Assembly: GCA_003156695.1 (NCBI GenBank) | Contig: PMHN01000317.1 | Location: 6,924 to 12,458, forward strand | Direction: 5' to 3' | DNA length: 5,535 bases | Source: Gammaproteobacteria bacterium | GTDB lineage: Bacteria; Pseudomonadota; Gammaproteobacteria; Steroidobacterales; Steroidobacteraceae | In this document: positions 1 to 5,535 of the stretch, in pieces | Layout: each line of letters opens with the position of its first letter | Position numbering within the stretch: the stretch's first letter is position 1 | The notes under the pieces: model-generated | Database searches by the model: none | Seen by the model: only the letters and a program-made list of their open reading frames with translations | What the model was told of the DNA's origin: nothing | Made by a program: the position numbers and the translations under genes

Positions 1-74
1 ACCGGGTCGAGGTGCAGCGCACCGCCGCGGGCGCTCGAGCGGGCAAAGCCCATGAGAGAGTCAGCGCGGCTCAT
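1..74 (-). CDS. ftsW: FtsW, N-terminal fragment (septal peptidoglycan polymerase), cut by window edge
   Basis: Only the first 24 codons are present, reading [18 protein letters not shown] then ALHLDP, and the gene runs off the left edge. FtsW is a SEDS-family, multi-spanning membrane glycosyltransferase that polymerises septal peptidoglycan from lipid II with its partner FtsI. The fragment is the short basic cytoplasmic tail that precedes the first membrane helix; no transmembrane segment is visible yet. The call rests mainly on position: ftsW directly follows murD in the proteobacterial dcw cluster. The LDP before the cut resembles the residues just ahead of the first helix in gammaproteobacterial FtsW. 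The start is supported by an ATGA overlap with the murD stop and by an AGGAG 8 nt upstream. A second ATG at codon 8 is possible but has poorer spacing. The identity is inferred from context more than from sequence. Confidence 0.7.
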   Translation of the reverse strand, partial: MSRADSLMGFARSSARGGALHLDP

Positions 75-1411
75 GCTGCGAGCTCCTGCACGGCCTGCGC
101 GAACACCGCGCCGCGGTGGGCGTAGTCGGTGAACATGTCGAGGCTCGCGCACGCCGGGGAGAGCAGCACCGTGTCTCCCGGCTGCGCTGCCCGGGCAGCG
201 GCCTGCACCGCCATGGGGAGCGTCGCGCAGGTCTCGAGCGTGCACACGCCCTCGAGCGCGCGGGCGATGAGCGGCGCGTCGCGCCCGATGAGCACCGTGT
301 GCCGCACCTTGCCGCGAAACGCCGCCGCCAGCGGGGAGAAGTCCTGGTTCTTGCCCTCGCCGCCGGCAATTATCACCAGCGGTCCGGGAAGACCTGCGAC
401 TGCGGCGAGCGTGGCGCCAACGTTGGTGCCCTTGGAATCGTCGATGTAGGTGACGGCGCGGACCTCCCCCACCCACTGCGAGCGGTGCGCCAGTCCCGGG
501 AAGGCTTTGAGCTCCTCGAGCATCCCCGGCAGCGGCAGTTCGAGGGCTTCCCCGAGCGCCAGTGCCGCGAGCGCGTTGGAGGCGTTATGCAGCCCCTTGA
601 TCTTCATGGCCGACAGCGGCAGGAGCGGTGTGTGTGCGCGCGTCAGCCACCACTGCCCGGCGTGAGTCGCGACGGCAAAATCCGCGCCGATCGCCGCGCG
701 CAGTGAGAAGCTCAGCGTGCGGCGTGCGCTCTTCGGCATGGCGACGATGAGCGGATCGTCGAGATTGATCACCGCGGTGTCGCAGCGGGCGAAGATGCGC
801 GCCTTGGCGACTGCGTAACTCGCGAGCGACGCGTAGCGATCGAGGTGATCGGGTGTGACGTTGAGCACCGTTGCCGCCTTGCATTGCAGCGTGCTCGTGG
901 TCTCGAGCTGGTAGCTCGAAAGCTCCAGCACGTACAGCTGTGTGCCGGCGTGCAGCAGATCCAGCGCCGGCTCGCCCAGGTTGCCGCCTGCCCGCACGCG
1001 CAAGCCCGCGCGCTGCGCCATGCGCACCAGCAGCGTCGTGACGGTGCTCTTGCCGTTGGTGCCGGTGATGCCCACGACGGGCGCTGCGACCGCACGCGCA
1101 AACAACTCGATGTCGCCGACGATCTCAAGTCCCAGACGGCGGGCCTGCACGAAGAACTCTTCACTCAATGCCAGCCCCGGAGAGGCCACCACACACAGCG
1201 CCTCCTTGAGGAGCTGCGGGTCAAGTGCGCCGAGGCGCACCGGAATCCGCGCATCGAGCGCTGTGAGCTCGGCAAGCTTCGGCGGAGTCGTGCGCGTGTC
1301 GGTGACGGCGAGCCGCCAGCCGCGCGCGTGCAGGTAGCGCGCGCAGGACAGGCCCGTGGTCCCGAGACCTGCGATCACGGCGTATGGGGCGTTGTGGGTG
1401 ACGGTGCTCAT
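71..1411 (-). CDS. murD: UDP-N-acetylmuramoyl-L-alanine--D-glutamate ligase (MurD), complete
   Basis: This cytoplasmic Mur ligase uses ATP to add D-glutamate to UDP-MurNAc-L-Ala. The 446-residue product is close to the 438 of E. coli MurD, with all three domains intact. The N-terminal UDP-binding domain has GLGTTGLS at 15-22 and SPG at 77-79. The central ATPase domain has the P-loop [10 protein letters not shown] at 114-123, ELSSYQLE at 163-170, and [10 protein letters not shown] at 184-193. Lys203, in VAKARIF, sits where the carbamylated lysine is expected. [11 protein letters not shown] at 273-283 leads into the C-terminal domain, which has DDSKGTN at 324-330, [10 protein letters not shown] at 349-358 and [12 protein letters not shown] at 416-427. 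The chosen ATG overlaps the mraY stop as ATGA. The frame stays open upstream into mraY, but that extension has no homology and is not used. The product is gammaproteobacterial in style, and its N-terminal domain is very different from the MurD-like domain encoded at 5041..5379. Confidence 0.97.
   Translation of the reverse strand: MSTVTHNAPYAVIAGLGTTGLSCARYLHARGWRLAVTDTRTTPPKLAELTALDARIPVRLGALDPQLLKEALCVVASPGLALSEEFFVQARRLGLEIVGDIELFARAVAAPVVGITGTNGKSTVTTLLVRMAQRAGLRVRAGGNLGEPALDLLHAGTQLYVLELSSYQLETTSTLQCKAATVLNVTPDHLDRYASLASYAVAKARIFARCDTAVINLDDPLIVAMPKSARRTLSFSLRAAIGADFAVATHAGQWWLTRAHTPLLPLSAMKIKGLHNASNALAALALGEALELPLPGMLEELKAFPGLAHRSQWVGEVRAVTYIDDSKGTNVGATLAAVAGLPGPLVIIAGGEGKNQDFSPLAAAFRGKVRHTVLIGRDAPLIARALEGVCTLETCATLPMAVQAAARAAQPGDTVLLSPACASLDMFTDYAHRGAVFAQAVQELAA
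83..87 (-). promoter_or_regulatory. Ribosome binding site for ftsW (AGGAG)
   Basis: On the minus strand AGGAG lies 8 nt before the ATG at 74..72, inside the last codons of murD. It is the clearest Shine-Dalgarno sequence in the window and is what fixes the ftsW start at the ATGA overlap rather than at the internal ATG seven codons later. Confidence 0.65.
1048..1072 (-). repeat. 25-bp exact repeat, second copy, in the P-loop codons of murD
   Basis: This is the partner of the copy at 5016..5040, encoding GITGTNGK (residues 114-121) of the complete MurD. The codon after it differs (AGC for Ser here, ACC for Thr in the hybrid). The P-loop starts at residue 114 in both proteins, so an exchange at this point would keep frame and domain spacing. 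Confidence 0.85.
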
Positions 1412-2493
1412 CGCAGTTTCAGCGTCGCAAGCCCGGCAAGCACCAGCAGCAGCGAGATGATCCAGAAGCGCACGATCACCTTCGGCTCCGCCCAACCCTT
1501 CAACTCGAAGTGGTGATGGATGGGCGCCATCCTGAAGATGCGCCGGCCCGTGAGCTTGAAGGAGGCAACCTGCAGGATGACGGACGCGGTCTCCAGCACG
1601 AACACCCCGCCCATCAGCAGCGCCACCAGTTCCTGGCGCACGATCACGGCCAGCACACCGATGGCAGCGCCAATGGCGAGCGCTCCGACGTCGCCCATGA
1701 ACACCTGCGCGGGGTAGGAGTTGAACCACAGGAATCCAAGTCCCGCGCCCGCGAGCGAGGCGCAGAAGATAAGGAGTTCTCCGGCGCCGCGGATTTCCGG
1801 AATCTGCAGGTAATGCGCGAACACCGCGTTGCCGCTCGCGTAGGCGAAGATGCCCAGCGCCGAGATCACCAGCGCCGCCGGCATGATCGCCAGCCCATCG
1901 AGCCCGTCGGTGAGGTTCACCGCGTTGCTCATGCCGACGATCATCAGATACGCGAAAGTGATGAAGCCGAAAGCCGTGAGCGGCTCGTGGAAGGTCTTGA
2001 AAAACGGCAGGAAGAACGTCGTCTCGGCGGGCTCCGTCGCCGTGTAGTAGAGCGTCGCGGCGGTGGCGATTCCGGCTAGCGACTGCCACAGGTACTTCCA
2101 GCGTGCCGCCAGCCCCTTGGGGTTGCGGACCACGAGCTTCAGGTAATCGTCGTAGAAACCGATGAAGCCGAAGGCGAAGGTCACGGCGAGCACGGTCCAT
2201 ACCAGGCGGTTGCTGAGCTCCGCCCACAGGAGCGTGCTCACCAGCGTCGTCACGAGGATCAGCGCCCCACCCATGGTCGGCGTGCCGGCCTTGGGCAGGT
2301 GCGTGGCGGGACCGTCGTCGCGCACCACCTGTCCGATCTGGTAGCGCGACAGGCGCGAAATCATCGAGGGACCGACGATGAGCGACAGGCCGAGCGCGGA
2401 GGCGGTCGCGAGGATCGCGCGGAATGTCAGATACGAGAAGACATGCCAGCCGACGATACGGTTCGCGAAGTGTTGGGTGATCCAGTACAGCAC
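1408..2493 (-). CDS. mraY: Phospho-N-acetylmuramoyl-pentapeptide-transferase (MraY), complete
   Basis: MraY is an integral inner-membrane enzyme that moves phospho-MurNAc-pentapeptide from UDP to undecaprenyl phosphate, making lipid I. The product has 361 residues, against 360 in E. coli, and is hydrophobic along most of its length with about ten likely membrane helices. Family motifs are in order: [19 protein letters not shown] at 58-76, catalytic Asp pair D115-D116 (FYDDY), [13 protein letters not shown] at 190-202, [11 protein letters not shown] at 265-275 with the essential Asp at 268, and [13 protein letters not shown] at 322-334 with the His triplet at 326-328. The start is a GTG one base after the murF stop. 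No ATG fits, and the conserved MLYWITQ opening supports GTG. A weak AGGG lies 11 nt upstream. The gene stops inside an ATGA overlap with murD. Only the 3' end of a second, different mraY is seen, at the right edge of the window. Confidence 0.97.
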   Translation of the reverse strand: MLYWITQHFANRIVGWHVFSYLTFRAILATASALGLSLIVGPSMISRLSRYQIGQVVRDDGPATHLPKAGTPTMGGALILVTTLVSTLLWAELSNRLVWTVLAVTFAFGFIGFYDDYLKLVVRNPKGLAARWKYLWQSLAGIATAATLYYTATEPAETTFFLPFFKTFHEPLTAFGFITFAYLMIVGMSNAVNLTDGLDGLAIMPAALVISALGIFAYASGNAVFAHYLQIPEIRGAGELLIFCASLAGAGLGFLWFNSYPAQVFMGDVGALAIGAAIGVLAVIVRQELVALLMGGVFVLETASVILQVASFKLTGRRIFRMAPIHHHFELKGWAEPKVIVRFWIISLLLVLAGLATLKLR

Positions 2494-2494
2494 C

Positions 2495-3877
2495 TCAGTG
2501 CCCGCCCTGGCTGGCGCCCGAGCCGCCGGTAAGTGCGTCCACCACCCGCTCGAGCCGATTGACGCGCGAGCCCTTCACCAGCAGCCGCACGTCGGGGCCC
2601 GCCGTCGCCAGTGCCCCGCTTAAGGCTGCCGCGAGGGAGGACGCGTCGCCAAACGCCTGCGCGCCGGCGCCGAAGCTCTCGGCCGCCAGCGCCGCGAGCG
2701 CGCCGAGCGCATACAGCCGCTCAACCCCGTGCTGGCGGGCAAATTCACCCAGGTCGGCGTGCGCGCCGACCGCATGCTCGCCGAGCTCCGCCATGTTCCC
2801 CAGCACCAGCCAGCGGCGCCCGCTCAAGGTCGCGAGCACCTCGATGGCGGCGCGCACCGAGCTGGGATTGGCGTTGTACGAATCATCGATGAGCCAGGCG
2901 CCGCTGGAGGCCTGCTTGAACTGCAGCCGCCCGGGCACGGCGCGCACGGCGGCGAGCCCGGACACGATGTGCGTGAGCGTAGCTCCCGCGCTGGCCGCCG
3001 CCGCCGCCGCGGCGAGGGCGTTGGCGACGTTGTGTGCGCCGCCGAGCGCGAGGCGAATGTCGGCGCTGCCGGCGGGTGCGTGCAGCGTGAAACTGGTGCT
3101 GAAGCCGTGCGCGCCCACTGCGGTGCGCACGTCGCTGGCGCGGAAATCCGCGCGCTCGCGCACACCGAAGCTCACCACGCGCGCCCGCGTCAGGGAGCGC
3201 CACAGATCGAAGAACTCGTCGTCGGCGTTGATGACGGCGGTCCCCGCCGGGGCGAGTCCCGCGACCATCTCTCCTTCCGCGCGCGCGACCCCCTCGAGGC
3301 TGCCGAAGCCTTCCAGATGCTCAGCTCCCGCGTTGGTGATCACGCCGATGGTCGGGCGCGCGATCTTGACGAGTCCCGCAACATCCCCCGCACGGTTGGC
3401 GCCCATCTCCACCACGGCGTAGCGATGCGCGGCGCTAAGACGCAGCAGCGTCAGCGGCACACCGATGTGATTGTTGAGGTTGCCGCGCGTGGCGAGACAC
3501 TTGCCCGCCTCGCTTAAGATTGCGGCGGTCATTTCCTTGGCGGTGGTCTTGCCGTTGCTGCCGGCCACGCCCACGAGCGCTCCGCTGAAGCCCTCGCGCC
3601 AGCTGGCGGCCGCGCGCGCGAGCGCCACCTGGGTGTCGCCCACCACGATCTGCGGCAGTGCCACGCTCTGCGCGGCCTCCACCAGTGCGCCGGCGGCGCC
3701 GCGCTCGCGCGCCGCGCCGACGAACTCATTGCCGTTGAAGGTCGGCCCCCTGAGCGCCACGAACAGCTGCCCGGGCTCGAGCGAGCGCGAATCGCTGACG
3801 ACGTCCGTGTAGGGGGCGTCCGCGCCCGCCAGCGTTCCGCCGCACGCCTGCGCAAACTTGAGCAGCGTGCGCTTCAT
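2495..3877 (-). CDS. murF: UDP-N-acetylmuramoyl-tripeptide--D-alanyl-D-alanine ligase (MurF), complete
   Basis: MurF is the last cytoplasmic Mur ligase. It uses ATP to add D-Ala-D-Ala to UDP-MurNAc-tripeptide, giving the pentapeptide used by MraY. The product has 460 residues (E. coli 452). The N-terminal domain carries [17 protein letters not shown] at 28-44, the MurE/MurF-type UDP-binding signature. The ATPase domain has [10 protein letters not shown] at 103-112, [14 protein letters not shown] at 132-145, EMGANRAGD at 157-165 and [13 protein letters not shown] at 181-193. [12 protein letters not shown] at 279-290 and [10 protein letters not shown] at 331-340 lead the C-terminal domain; [12 protein letters not shown] at 358-369 and KGSRVNRLE at 445-453 follow. 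The ATG overlaps the stop of the upstream ligase as ATGA, with a GAGG about 8 nt upstream. An alanine run near 288-296 comes from a GC-rich codon repeat, and the tail [10 protein letters not shown] is glycine-rich. Both look like ordinary high-GC variation. Confidence 0.97.
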   Translation of the reverse strand: MKRTLLKFAQACGGTLAGADAPYTDVVSDSRSLEPGQLFVALRGPTFNGNEFVGAARERGAAGALVEAAQSVALPQIVVGDTQVALARAAASWREGFSGALVGVAGSNGKTTAKEMTAAILSEAGKCLATRGNLNNHIGVPLTLLRLSAAHRYAVVEMGANRAGDVAGLVKIARPTIGVITNAGAEHLEGFGSLEGVARAEGEMVAGLAPAGTAVINADDEFFDLWRSLTRARVVSFGVRERADFRASDVRTAVGAHGFSTSFTLHAPAGSADIRLALGGAHNVANALAAAAAAASAGATLTHIVSGLAAVRAVPGRLQFKQASSGAWLIDDSYNANPSSVRAAIEVLATLSGRRWLVLGNMAELGEHAVGAHADLGEFARQHGVERLYALGALAALAAESFGAGAQAFGDASSLAAALSGALATAGPDVRLLVKGSRVNRLERVVDALTGGSGASQGGH

Positions 3878-5379
3878 GCCTCGAGCCTCGCCAGCTCGGC
3901 GCTCACCACGGCTTGGTCGGAGAACGCGCGGCGCGTCGTGCCCTGGATCTGGTAGTCCTCGTGCCCCTTGCCCGCGATCAGCGCCACGTCGTCCGCATCG
4001 CAGCGCTCGAGCACTATGCGGATCGCGAGCGCGCGATCGTGCTCGGTCATGTGCGGCGTCGGCCGCGTGATGCCGGCGAGGATGTCGGCGACGATGCGCG
4101 CCGGATCCTCGGTACGCGGATTGTCGTCGGTGACGATGATGTCGTCGGCGAGCTCGGCGGCCACGGCACCCATTTGCGGCCGCTTGCCGGCGTCGCGGTC
4201 ACCGCCGCAGCCGAACACCACGCGCAGTTGTCCGCGGCAGTGCAGCCGCGCGGCGCGCAGCGCCTTGGCGAGCGCATCCGGGGTGTGCGCATAGTCGACG
4301 ATGGCGAGTGGGGTGCGGCCGCGGCCACCGAGCATTTCCATGCGCCCGCTGGCGGCACGCACTCGCGCCAGTGCCCGCGCGGCACGCTCGAGCGGGATGT
4401 CCCAGGCGAGCAGTACCGCCAGCACCGTGAGCACGTTGTCGACGTTGAACTCCCCAACGAGGCGCACCGCAAACCCGGCCGCTCCCCAGCTGGATTCGAT
4501 TTCGAGCGACAGCCCCGACTGCTCCGCGGTCACCTGTACGGCGCGCACATAGGCAACCTCAGGGGCGATGGCGCTCGCGGGCACGCTGCGCGCCGTGACG
4601 ATGAGACGCGCGGCCGACTGCTGCGCCGCGAGCTTCAGTCCAAAGGCGTCATCGACGTTGATGATGCGGTGGGCGAGGCCGGGCCAGGCGAACAGGCGCG
4701 CCTTCGCCGCCGCGTAGGCCTCCATGGTGCCGTGATAGTCGAGATGATCGCGCGTCAGGTTGGTGAACGCCGCGGTATGGAAGCGCACGCCGTTCACGCG
4801 CGACTGGTCGAGTGCGTGCGAGGACACCTCCATGCCGACGCATTCGGCGCCCAGGTCGCGAAGCGCCGCGAGCTGGCGGTGCACGCTGACCGCGTCCGGA
4901 GTCGTGTGCACCGTGGGGGTAAGCGACGGCGGCATGCCGAAACCGAGTGTGCCCATGTACGCGGCGGGTCCGCGGCACTGCTGCAGCGCCTGCGCGAGCA
5001 GCCACGCGCAGGTGGTCTTGCCGTTGGTGCCGGTGATGCCGGCGAAACGCGCTTTCAACCGCGCCAGCGCCAGCAACTCGATGTCGCCGATGATCGGCAA
5101 GCCTGTGTCGCGGGCTCGTTGCGCCACCGAATGGGGTTTGGGAAAGCGATGTGGAATACCCGGCGACAGCACCAGCGCGCGCACGCTCGTCAGATCGGCT
5201 TGGCCGAGATCGACCAGATTGATTCCGGCCTTGGCCGCCGCCGCGCGCCGCGCCGCATTGTCGTCCCAGGCGAGCACCTTGGCGCCGCCCGCTTGCAGCG
5301 CTTGCGCCGCGGCGAGGCCCGACCGCGCCAGGCCCAGCACGGCGATATCTTGGTTGCGGAAATGGGCGACCGGGATCAT
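3874..5379 (-). CDS. Hybrid Mur ligase: MurD-type N-terminal domain joined to MurE central and C-terminal domains
   Basis: The reading frame is intact and gives 501 residues, close to E. coli MurE (495). Residues 1-113 are a MurD-type UDP-binding domain of alphaproteobacterial style: MIPVAHF opening, GLARSGLA at 16-23, AWDDNAA at 37-43, LSPGIPH at 71-77, IIGDIELLA at 96-104. The MurE/MurF N-terminal signature DSRxVxPGxLFVA is absent. From the P-loop [10 protein letters not shown] (114-123) onward it is MurE: YMGTLGFG at 141-148, MEVSSHALDQSRV at 183-195, FTNLTRDHLDYHGTME at 205-220, Lys226 as the expected carbamylated lysine, DYAHTPDAL at 362-370, GCGGDRDAGKRPQMG at 390-404, DNPRTEDP at 419-426 and AGKGHEDYQI at 469-478. 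DNPR indicates meso-diaminopimelate as the amino acid added. The ATG lies 4 nt after the upstream mraY stop, and the stop overlaps murF. Known MurD and MurE N-terminal domains have different folds, so MurE activity of the hybrid is doubtful. It may be an assembly chimera or a recombinant gene. An automatic pipeline would probably call it murE. Confidence 0.85.
   Translation of the reverse strand: MIPVAHFRNQDIAVLGLARSGLAAAQALQAGGAKVLAWDDNAARRAAAAKAGINLVDLGQADLTSVRALVLSPGIPHRFPKPHSVAQRARDTGLPIIGDIELLALARLKARFAGITGTNGKTTCAWLLAQALQQCRGPAAYMGTLGFGMPPSLTPTVHTTPDAVSVHRQLAALRDLGAECVGMEVSSHALDQSRVNGVRFHTAAFTNLTRDHLDYHGTMEAYAAAKARLFAWPGLAHRIINVDDAFGLKLAAQQSAARLIVTARSVPASAIAPEVAYVRAVQVTAEQSGLSLEIESSWGAAGFAVRLVGEFNVDNVLTVLAVLLAWDIPLERAARALARVRAASGRMEMLGGRGRTPLAIVDYAHTPDALAKALRAARLHCRGQLRVVFGCGGDRDAGKRPQMGAVAAELADDIIVTDDNPRTEDPARIVADILAGITRPTPHMTEHDRALAIRIVLERCDADDVALIAGKGHEDYQIQGTTRRAFSDQAVVSAELARLEA
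5016..5040 (-). repeat. 25-bp exact repeat at the P-loop codons of the hybrid ligase (likely junction)
   Basis: These 25 bases are identical and in the same orientation and codon phase as 1048..1072 in murD; the match stops at both ends. They encode G114 to K121 of the hybrid product (GITGTNGK). Protein similarity switches from MurD to MurE here: MurD-like up to about residue 112, MurE-like from CAWLLAQAL at 124. The match is partly expected because the P-loop is conserved across Mur ligases, but murF, with GVAGSNGK, does not share it. It shows that MurD and MurE genes of such genomes can share enough sequence here for recombination or for a false assembly join. Confidence 0.85.
5041..5379 (-). 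other. MurD-derived segment of the hybrid ligase, of probable foreign origin
   Basis: This segment encodes residues 1-113 of the hybrid product. It is collinear with the MurD N-terminal domain, which binds the uridine part of UDP-MurNAc-L-Ala. It differs greatly from the same domain of the complete MurD in this window: GLARSGLA against GLGTTGLS, and AWDDNAA where the other has TDTRTTP. A recent tandem copy of the local murD therefore cannot explain it. Together with the mraY end at 5384..5535 it forms a block of about 0.5 kb that looks alphaproteobacterial. The lineage assignment is from my recollection of family sequences and has not been searched. Confidence 0.7.
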
Positions 5380-5383
5380 GGCG

Positions 5384-5535
5384 CTACCGCAGCTTCAAGG
5401 TGGAGAGGCCGGCGATGGCCAGGATGGAGGCGATGATCCAGAAGCGGATGACGATGGTCGGCTCCTGCCAGCCCTTCTTCTCGTAATGGTGATGCAGCGG
5501 CGCCATGCGGAAGACGCGCTTGCCGGTGAGCTTGA
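5384..5535 (-). CDS. mraY: MraY, C-terminal fragment of a second, divergent copy, cut by window edge
   Basis: The last 49 complete codons and a TAG stop are present. They read [20 protein letters not shown], then [14 protein letters not shown] and a final helix ending AGLSTLKLR. This is the cytoplasmic HHH loop and last transmembrane helix of MraY. It aligns without gaps to the end of the complete mraY at 1408..1559 but differs at 16 of 49 residues, including [16 protein letters not shown] against [16 protein letters not shown]. The [12 protein letters not shown] form is the one I associate with alphaproteobacteria, which agrees with the alpha-like MurD domain that starts 4 nt downstream. mraY followed by murD is the standard order, so this fragment and the MurD-type domain probably came together from one source. 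The rest of the gene lies outside the window, so completeness cannot be judged. Confidence 0.92.
   Translation of the reverse strand, partial: KLTGKRVFRMAPLHHHYEKKGWQEPTIVIRFWIIASILAIAGLSTLKLR

Noticed and set aside
1..53. An alternative ftsW start at the ATG at 53..51.
   Set aside because: The ATG at 74..72 has the ATGA overlap with murD and an AGGAG at 8 nt, and fits the coupling seen at other junctions.
1412..2227. An upstream extension of the murD frame into mraY that would give a 718-residue protein.
   Set aside because: The extra residues are an out-of-frame reading of mraY with no family similarity. The MurD product has normal length and a coupled ATGA start at 1411.
2994..3014. A short GCC/GCG trinucleotide run in murF as a possible phase-variable repeat.
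   Set aside because: It is in frame, has only about five perfect units, and encodes an alanine stretch in an alanine-rich helix. Unit changes would not shift the frame, and such runs are common in high-GC genes.
3874..5379. Annotating this gene simply as a normal murE, based on length and position before murF.
   Set aside because: The MurE N-terminal signature (DSR...PG.LFVA) is missing and the MurD-type one is present, so the plain name would hide the main anomaly.
3913..5436. A 507-codon open frame on the plus strand, antisense to the hybrid ligase and the upstream mraY end.
   Set aside because: It has no recognisable motifs and is rich in Arg, Ala, Gly and His, as expected for a frame opposite high-GC coding sequence. 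The minus-strand frame carries clear Mur ligase motifs throughout.
5041..5535. Explaining the upstream mraY-murD piece as a recent tandem duplication of the local mraY-murD.
   Set aside because: The MraY ends differ at 16 of 49 residues, and the two MurD N-terminal domains share only short motifs, so the copies are old or come from different lineages.

Overview
The window is a tightly packed piece of a dcw (division and cell wall) cluster. Every gene is on the minus strand, so transcription runs from position 5535 towards 1. In that direction the genes are: the 3' end of a first mraY; a 501-codon Mur ligase gene; murF; a complete second mraY; murD; and the first 24 codons of ftsW. Adjacent genes overlap by 4 bp (ATGA) or are separated by 1 to 4 nt. 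No intergenic space could hold a promoter, terminator or RNA gene, and I see none.

The block murE(3' part)-murF-mraY-murD-ftsW has the standard proteobacterial dcw order. Its MurF, MraY and MurD read like those of a high-GC gammaproteobacterium: for example MraY starts [15 protein letters not shown] and ends in the [12 protein letters not shown]...ATLKLR pattern. MurE carries the DNPR motif of the meso-diaminopimelate-adding enzyme. Together these enzymes take UDP-MurNAc-L-Ala to UDP-MurNAc-pentapeptide in the cytoplasm (MurD, MurE, MurF) and then to lipid I at the membrane (MraY). FtsW acts next, at the septum.

The right-hand end does not fit this block. The 501-codon gene is not a normal murE. 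Its first ~113 residues are the N-terminal UDP-binding domain of a MurD of alphaproteobacterial style. From the ATP-binding [10 protein letters not shown] motif onward it is a normal MurE. Just upstream lies the end of another mraY, which differs from the in-window mraY at 16 of 49 comparable residues and also looks alphaproteobacterial. So an alpha-type mraY-murD pair appears to be joined, in frame and inside the conserved P-loop codons, to a gamma-type murE-murF-mraY-murD-ftsW run. A 25-bp stretch encoding the P-loop is identical in this gene and in the complete murD, and marks the likely switch point.

Two explanations are open: a chimeric assembly of two genomes, or a real recombination that gave a hybrid ligase and tandem, differently derived dcw segments. 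The sequence alone cannot decide. I consider the assembly artefact somewhat more likely, but the clean reading frame and preserved gene seams make the junction worth testing.
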